A DNA stretch of 64,000 nt, from the NCBI GenBank assembly GCA_964368965.1, contig CAYJDR010000003.1, positions 45,008 to 109,007 on the forward strand, written 5' to 3'. The notes below the pieces were generated by a model, which worked only from the letters and a program-made list of their open reading frames with translations, had not been told where the DNA came from and searched no databases. The position numbers and the translations under genes are program-made. Origin of the DNA: CAYJDR01 sp964368965. Its GTDB lineage: Bacteria; Chrysiogenota; Deferribacteres; Deferribacterales; Mucispirillaceae. Positions 60,601 through 64,000 of this stretch are shown one piece after another (positions within the stretch are counted from its first letter, which is position 1; every line of letters starts with the position of its first letter).

Positions 60601-61159
60601 AAACGATGTAAACAAATACAACGGCTTAACTTTAAGTACTACTCACGATAGGTATAGAGTTCACTCAACACATACTGAAAATCCGTTATTGAAAGAGTTC
60701 AACCACCGTGTTGCTGGTGGCGGATATTTCTCTGGTAACGACTACAAAGAGTATGTAACAATGCCTGAAACTCAAGAAATGGGCAAAACGAGCAAAATTC
60801 CACCAATGTACTCAAACGCAGTAGCAAAGGCTGATCCTAAAACGGCATCATGGCATGAAATCTGGATCAACACAGAAGACGCAGCTGAACGTGGCATTGG
60901 CGAGAATGACCTCGTACTAGTAGAAAACCCTATTGGTAAAGTAAGATGTGTCGCTAGGTTAACTGACAGATGTATGCGCGGACATGCAAACCTACACCAA
61001 GGCGCATGGTATGACCCTAACCCAACAGATGGCGTAGATGATGGCGGTAACGCTAACACATTGATGGCGATGAAGCCATCAAGAATTGACCACGGTAATG
61101 CACAACAATTCGCATACGTGAAGATCAGCAAAACTACACCACCTAAAGCGATTATTTAG
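57668..61159 (+). CDS. DMSO-reductase-family molybdoenzyme catalytic subunit, Tat-exported
   Basis: 1163 aa, clearly longer than E. coli DmsA (about 800). Tat signal SRRSFLKGM (14-22) followed by GCS, which might be lipidated. The FS0 cluster cysteines are C66, C70, C76 and C117; the spacing (CxxxCxxxxxC, then 40) has two extra residues against the common CxxxCxxxC. A Ser in TYSYHQ near residue 217 aligns roughly with the Ser molybdenum ligand of DmsA. Further family blocks: LVNHGGGNTVNQHMNSN, DPFLSPSAKYSDFVLPTT, and a C-terminal ENPIGKVRCVARLTD domain. Large insertions lie at about 330-430 and 780-960. Likely a terminal reductase; the substrate is unknown. Confidence 0.85.
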   Translation: MGSIDNIIDKLSTSRRSFLKGMTAIAGGAVIGCSSKSATMDASDAITKAELPNQHLNDAVVYTAACSQNCGVGVRCVSKVHVVNGRIVRVTTDDSEKDYKGNLRDRNILNDARYMNCVKGKAQKYRAHHPGRLKYPLKQTKERGDITGFVRVSSEEALEHVAKKYRYFETKYGPNSILDTYATAVARSGTYNNTEISRRALTTFLGGARKRYATYSYHQWYYMQDLVGLPLKSAAEGFRQGKEIYHLAGCSKNAVAFGTNILSTNNSFAWPYIRAMEMLKERGGKVYFLGPEFVDTGVTCATDWVQVRNYTDTALIMAMMYHMIDLTFDKNGNVRKGTGKPQLDLDYLDTFVYGFFDSPGFYLNDKTGEMKFTKPKKMEGHRKVNAVPAGQSLSAYIMGSDDRLTKAKYGTKNYTAKMYTEHGSKTRNLATCSYDVKTGNDTKYLYKKDMNVPKTPEWAEQITGTPADTIRELAELYLNPANHPIYTEWSGGLQKQDAGTIALYALQSMLAVSKTFGLNGEAILQVWGSRFDRKYEKTDDSLYLSPPAKFETTLAKVDKKIPIQSVKDWYNGIRYAYNDDIVKNFKDQTGKKVPGNYYLPDWDMQDPFLHDDACAKAGATYDYEGGVDGFPAVAEDGTYKFKRSKNGDPMIAGIRLLVNHGGGNTVNQHMNSNDLAAMYKAMPLSISSDEAFCMATFDPFLSPSAKYSDFVLPTTIALEVSDWTKVGEQLVYHPPIVKSPGDAKDAWRYTYEALKIQEKLGPHGNITMDHIKKELSKYEDENGNYKTPEVDSLKIVDDARKNPESRFYKMTREEVYEKQYLPRANVKEYATDPNDLNSQAAGRDLRVNLDNYLKGDMSKPFVRFVDNYHTKAFPAKGQGAEVKDIIGGHAALQPGQFGFENGRDARPKQTGRLQVFNDILVWDYENKHSKWHGHLPPERRGQANKDAEGDQLVFPIALHINFQDGFNEAYGTFNGKPENDVNKYNGLTLSTTHDRYRVHSTHTENPLLKEFNHRVAGGGYFSGNDYKEYVTMPETQEMGKTSKIPPMYSNAVAKADPKTASWHEIWINTEDAAERGIGENDLVLVENPIGKVRCVARLTDRCMRGHANLHQGAWYDPNPTDGVDDGGNANTLMAMKPSRIDHGNAQQFAYVKISKTTPPKAII

Positions 61160-61185
61160 GTTATTAAATTTAGGGAGCTTATATA

Positions 61186-61824
61186 ATGAGTAAAGTACAA
61201 TTAGGATTTTATTATGACCAGACTAGATGCATGACATGTAACGCTTGTAGTGTAGCATGCAAAGACTGGAACCAAGTAGAGCCAGGCGCTGTCCGCTACC
61301 GCGAGGCTGTTACATATGAAACGAAAGATGGTTTTTTCCCTCTATCTATGGGTTGCAACCACTGTGAAGAGCCTGCATGCGAGGCTATGTGCCCAGAAGG
61401 CGCAATCACTAAAGATGAAAGAGGCGTTGTAACTATCCACCGCAACCAATGTGTTGAGGCTGGTGGTTGTGCTATCGGTTGTCCGTTTGGGAAGCCGATG
61501 TTCGCAGAGGATAAACAAGAGCCAGTGAAGAAAAGCACATGGCAAGTTGCTCATCCAGCGCAAAAATGTACATTCTGCATAGATAGGATAGCACAAGGCG
61601 AAAGACCAGCATGCGTTGCTGCATGTGTTGGCCGTGCGCTTGATTGTGGAGATATGAAAGTGTTAGCTGAAAAATATCCTGATGCGGTTAGGCTAAATCC
61701 AACAGATTTTCCATATGCATACACAAACAACACTGATGACACGAAACCGTCATTGTTGATTAAGAAGAAACCAGCTACATTAAGAGTACACAAAGCTAAA
61801 AACTATACTGGGCGTATAGTGTAA
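61186..61824 (+). CDS. DmsB-like FeS electron-transfer subunit, one cluster ligand replaced
   Basis: 212 aa, no signal peptide, so it should be exported with the catalytic subunit. Four cysteine groups: CMTCNACSVAC (15-25), CNHCEEPACEAMCP, CVEAGGCAIGC (89-99) and CTFC...CVAAC. In the third group the second Cys of the normal CxxCxxCxxxC is Ala92. In DmsB mutants and in the nitrate reductase NarH, a non-Cys at this place gives a [3Fe-4S] cluster, so the same is expected here. It follows the catalytic gene by 26 bases and precedes the chaperone. Confidence 0.9.
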   Translation: MSKVQLGFYYDQTRCMTCNACSVACKDWNQVEPGAVRYREAVTYETKDGFFPLSMGCNHCEEPACEAMCPEGAITKDERGVVTIHRNQCVEAGGCAIGCPFGKPMFAEDKQEPVKKSTWQVAHPAQKCTFCIDRIAQGERPACVAACVGRALDCGDMKVLAEKYPDAVRLNPTDFPYAYTNNTDDTKPSLLIKKKPATLRVHKAKNYTGRIV

Positions 61825-61880
61825 CATTCAAGGGGGGCATTTGCTCCCCTCCATATTTCACAACGGGAGTACTAATTTAT

Positions 61881-62558
61881 ATGGCTAGTAATAACTTCGC
61901 AAGTATCCACAATGTACGCAGCCAAGTGTACAACTTTCTATACAAAGTATTTGTAAGCTATCCTGCGGCGCAAGGGTTTTATGAAAACATAAGCTCATCG
62001 CTTGATGGATTAAGCACAATTAGCTCACAATCAGACAATGCAGATATGCAAGAGGGCGTAGACGGGCTTGCAACATTTATGAACGAGCTAAACTCGCTAA
62101 AAGGTAAAGAAAAAGATGATGCGCTACTAAAAGTGCAACAAAACCATGCAATGCTATTATGCCTTGAAACATCTGTTTACGCTGATGAATCATACTATAC
62201 ATCGAAAGACAAAAAGTTTAGGCAAGAATCATACGATAAAATCTTGCAAGTATACTCTAAATATGGGTTCGCACTAAGCGAAGACATTACGGAGAGTGAA
62301 GAGCACATATCTATCGAGCTTGCATTCATGAGTAAGCTAGCAGACATGGCAAGCACGGCAGAAGATGGCTATGATGAACTATTAAAGGAACAGATTGACT
62401 TTCACAGCAACCATATTGATGTGTGGGTGTATGAGTTTATTGACAAGGTGGTCTCATTCCCAATCGCCGATGAAAACTTGTATAAAAATATCGCGAAGTT
62501 CATGAAAGGCTTCTTACAAGAAGATAAACAACTACTAACAGAGCTTGTTGCTCAATAG
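61881..62558 (+). CDS. TorD/DmsD-like molybdoenzyme chaperone
   Basis: 225 aa all-helical cytoplasmic protein. The family signature is present as EEHISIELAFMSKLADMA (near residue 138) and QIDFHSNHIDVWVYEFIDKV (near 170). Such chaperones bind the Tat signal of the catalytic subunit until the cofactor is in. It is the last gene of the operon: no DmsC/NrfD-type membrane anchor follows, only a terminator and a reverse gene. Confidence 0.85.
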   Translation: MASNNFASIHNVRSQVYNFLYKVFVSYPAAQGFYENISSSLDGLSTISSQSDNADMQEGVDGLATFMNELNSLKGKEKDDALLKVQQNHAMLLCLETSVYADESYYTSKDKKFRQESYDKILQVYSKYGFALSEDITESEEHISIELAFMSKLADMASTAEDGYDELLKEQIDFHSNHIDVWVYEFIDKVVSFPIADENLYKNIAKFMKGFLQEDKQLLTELVAQ

Positions 62559-62580
62559 TTCAATTTTAAAGGGTATGCAA

Positions 62581-62612
62581 AAAAAACGGATAGCTTTCAC
62601 TATCCGTTTTTT
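62581..62612. terminator. bidirectional terminator between the molybdoenzyme operon and the TPR gene
   Basis: AAAAAACGGATAG (62581-62593), loop CTTTCA, CTATCCGTTTTTT (62600-62612). A-run and T-run on either side let it work for both converging transcripts. Confidence 0.88.
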
Positions 62613-62621
62613 ATATTTCAA

Positions 62622-63740
62622 TTATTTATCGTCTTCGATTGGTAGTAAGATATCTTCAAAGTTGATATCTGCATCATCGCCAGTGAAGCCGTCTTTCTTC
62701 ATCTCAGCGTCGATTATGCCACCAAGTGAATCCATTGCGTCAGGGCAAAGCGTTACAACAACCCTGATATACTCAATCATTTTATCACGGCCGTGTTTCT
62801 CTTCGATAGCACGTGCAGTGTTTACAGCTATTTGTGTTGCTTCAATCTCTAATGAGATAAGCCTTGCATGCGCCATGCCACCCTCAGTGATTTCGCCAAG
62901 TTTAATATGTGCATTACCTTTGATTTCGTAAACTTTAATTTGGTTTAGTGCGTCGTTTTGTAATATTTTATCACAAACTTCTATACATACTCTAGGGTCG
63001 CCATTATCAGACATAAGCTCGCCTATTGCATAGCCTCTCATGCTATCGTTGTGTTTGAAGTCTGATAGTTCAGACGCACGCTTGAAGTGTTTACGTGCAG
63101 TTTCAGCATCTTTCATGTATAGCGAACATTCGCCAGCCCAGAAGTTTGCACCGATAGAGTTTTCGTCAATTTCTGCCACCTTGATGAAGAATGGTAGCGC
63201 CTCTTCAGGTTTACCAGCACTAGAAAGCGAAAGCGCTTTTAGGTAAATTGCTGGAGCGTTTTTATCGTCAATAGCGATAATTTTATCACACCATTCAACA
63301 GCATCTTCAAACTTATTAAGCGAGAATAAAACATTCGCAAGGTTAAACATTGTAAGGTTGTTTTCGGCGTTGTATTCAAGAGATTTTTTGAAGCTTTCTT
63401 CAGCATCTTCATAGTTTTCGCCAATCATAGATGCAGAGCCAAACTCGTTGAATATTCTGCTCAAGAACGATGTAGCAAGGCAACTAACAGGCTTACCAAA
63501 ACAAGTAACTTCGATAAGGTTAGGTGCATCAACATCTGATTTAGTTTCAACAGCTTTAAGGTATGCTTCCTCAGCTGATTTACACGCTTGCTCAATATAC
63601 TCGATAAAGTCGATGTAAACTTTCGCAGCTTTTAGGTCGACAATTTTAGTAACAGCTTCCTCAACAAATTGGTTGTTGAAATAGTAGTCGCTGTCGTGTT
63701 TGTATACGGATATGTCGAAAGTGATTTCTTTTGAAGACAT
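62622..63740 (-). CDS. tetratricopeptide repeat protein
   Basis: 372 aa, acidic, cytoplasmic. Tandem helical repeats from about residue 90 on: GENYEDAEESFKKSLEYNAEN, FSLNKFEDAVEWCDKIIAID, SSAGKPEEALPFFIKVAEID and MKDAETARKHFKRASE fit the TPR pattern of small and large residues with the typical Ala and Pro places. The first 85 residues do not look like TPR. TPRs hold protein complexes together; the partner is unknown. GAGAGGGG precedes the ATG. Confidence 0.85.
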   Translation of the reverse strand: MSSKEITFDISVYKHDSDYYFNNQFVEEAVTKIVDLKAAKVYIDFIEYIEQACKSAEEAYLKAVETKSDVDAPNLIEVTCFGKPVSCLATSFLSRIFNEFGSASMIGENYEDAEESFKKSLEYNAENNLTMFNLANVLFSLNKFEDAVEWCDKIIAIDDKNAPAIYLKALSLSSAGKPEEALPFFIKVAEIDENSIGANFWAGECSLYMKDAETARKHFKRASELSDFKHNDSMRGYAIGELMSDNGDPRVCIEVCDKILQNDALNQIKVYEIKGNAHIKLGEITEGGMAHARLISLEIEATQIAVNTARAIEEKHGRDKMIEYIRVVVTLCPDAMDSLGGIIDAEMKKDGFTGDDADINFEDILLPIEDDK

Positions 63741-63825
63741 TATTACGTTACCCCTCTCATAATTTAGACAATGTTAAATATATACCCCTTTTTTTAATTT
63801 TGCAACACTTTCAAGCATAATAAAA
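63741..63825. other. short AT-rich spacer upstream of the TPR gene
   Basis: No gene. It should hold the TPR promoter on the minus strand; TTGCAA-like and TATAAT-like words are present but I see no convincing pair. Confidence 0.35.
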
Positions 63826-63860
63826 TAAAAAAAGATGCCTATTGGAAATAGACATCTTTT
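63826..63860 (-). terminator. rho-independent terminator of a transcript entering from the right
   Basis: On the minus strand AAAAGATGTCTATT, loop TCC, AATAGGCATCTTTT, then further T. One pair is G-U on this strand and A-C on the other, so it ends a minus-strand transcript whose gene lies at or beyond the right edge of the window. Confidence 0.75.
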
Positions 63861-63889
63861 GTATGATTGTAATTTGTTTAGTTTTCTGT

Positions 63890-64000
63890 TCTAGACCGCC
63901 ACAACTCACTTGTGTTCGTTTTGCAAAGGCACACGGATGGTCATTGCATAGCAACGTGAAATAGAAACGCATGTCGTTTCCACGTGGCGTACCCGATGTG
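63890..64000. repeat. repeat-like, unassigned DNA at the right edge
   Basis: CTCACTTGTGTTCGTTTTGC and the following CACACGG resemble the inner part of the palindromic repeats at 41 kb, and GTCATTGC occurs at 63930-63937. On the minus strand one frame is open for about 60 codons from the edge through the terminator, but composition and the terminator argue against a protein. It may be an RNA gene end or a repeat; I cannot decide. Confidence 0.3.

Noticed and set aside
63861..64000. Minus-strand open frame at the right edge as a partial gene
   Set aside because: It runs through a clear terminator and its translation resembles that of intergenic repeats; kept only as an unassigned repeat-like feature.
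1..64000. tRNA, rRNA, tmRNA or IS elements
   Set aside because: No cloverleaf with a GGTTCGA-type T-arm, no rRNA motifs and no transposase frame were recognised by eye; a covariance-model scan would be decisive.

Overview
The window is an AT-rich (about 40% GC by eye), gene-dense stretch of a Gram-negative bacterial chromosome. It carries five runs of exactly 100 N, so it is scaffolded draft or metagenome sequence. There are no rRNA or tRNA genes, no CRISPR array, no complete IS and no prophage. A quinone-linked Hyb-type NiFe hydrogenase, a DMSO-reductase-family operon, an NhaB antiporter, FapA and a Csd4/Csd6-like peptidoglycan-trimming pair suggest a curved or helical, H2-oxidising, anaerobic or microaerophilic organism. 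Deferribacterota (Mucispirillum/Denitrovibrio-like) is my best guess, but no marker here proves it.

Layout. 0-1.8 kb: end of an unknown gene and pyruvate kinase. 2.2-7.7 kb: hybOABCD, a periplasmic H2-uptake hydrogenase with its electron conduit and protease. 7.9-13.6 kb, minus strand: rsmF-like, the LD- and DL-carboxypeptidase pair, thiE, thiL. 13.8-20.6 kb: dprA-smg-topA-trmFO-DUF1963-xerC (DNA processing and tRNA modification). 20.6-22.5 kb: a small unknown protein, a TrmN6-like methylase and a lytic transglycosylase. 22.7-30.9 kb: fapA, an ExeA/GspA-like ATPase with an SH3b tail, trkA-trkH and hypF. 31-37 kb: DUF4340 protein, gpsA, polA (broken by a gap), a GAF-GGDEF protein and hisD. 37.1-46.9 kb: yceD-rpmF-plsX / fabD-fabG-acpP / (reverse DUF1566 gene) / fabF-rnc-radical SAM-rsmD-coaD; fabH is absent from the cluster. 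46.9-48.4 kb: hipBA toxin-antitoxin with clear operators. 48.5-53.6 kb: hotdog thioesterase, metallo-hydrolase, nhaB, two tandem LysE-type exporters and a YwqK-like secreted protein. 53.6-54.0 kb: two tandem copies of an apparently unnamed structured small RNA on the minus strand. 54.1-57.4 kb: unknown protein, divergent SDR/HxlR, ABM monooxygenase and Ada. 57.7-62.6 kb: Tat-exported molybdoenzyme, four-cluster FeS subunit and TorD-like chaperone. 62.6-64 kb: a TPR protein, a terminator and repeat-like DNA.

How it works together. H2 would be oxidised by HybOC, and electrons passed by HybA/HybB into the quinone pool. The molybdoenzyme at the right could use such electrons for an oxygenated S- or N-compound, but no membrane anchor for it is in the window. 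HypF supplies the cyanide ligand for hydrogenase maturation from a distant, potassium-transport neighbourhood.

The most interesting items are the paired small RNAs whose hairpin loops display an anti-Shine-Dalgarno sequence; a synonymously diverged duplicate of the 3' end of rsmD just before coaD, next to a gap flanked by an exact 55-base repeat; a likely [3Fe-4S] site in the DmsB-like subunit; a HipB-type operator repeated inside hipA; and dispersed palindromic repeats next to an assembly gap.
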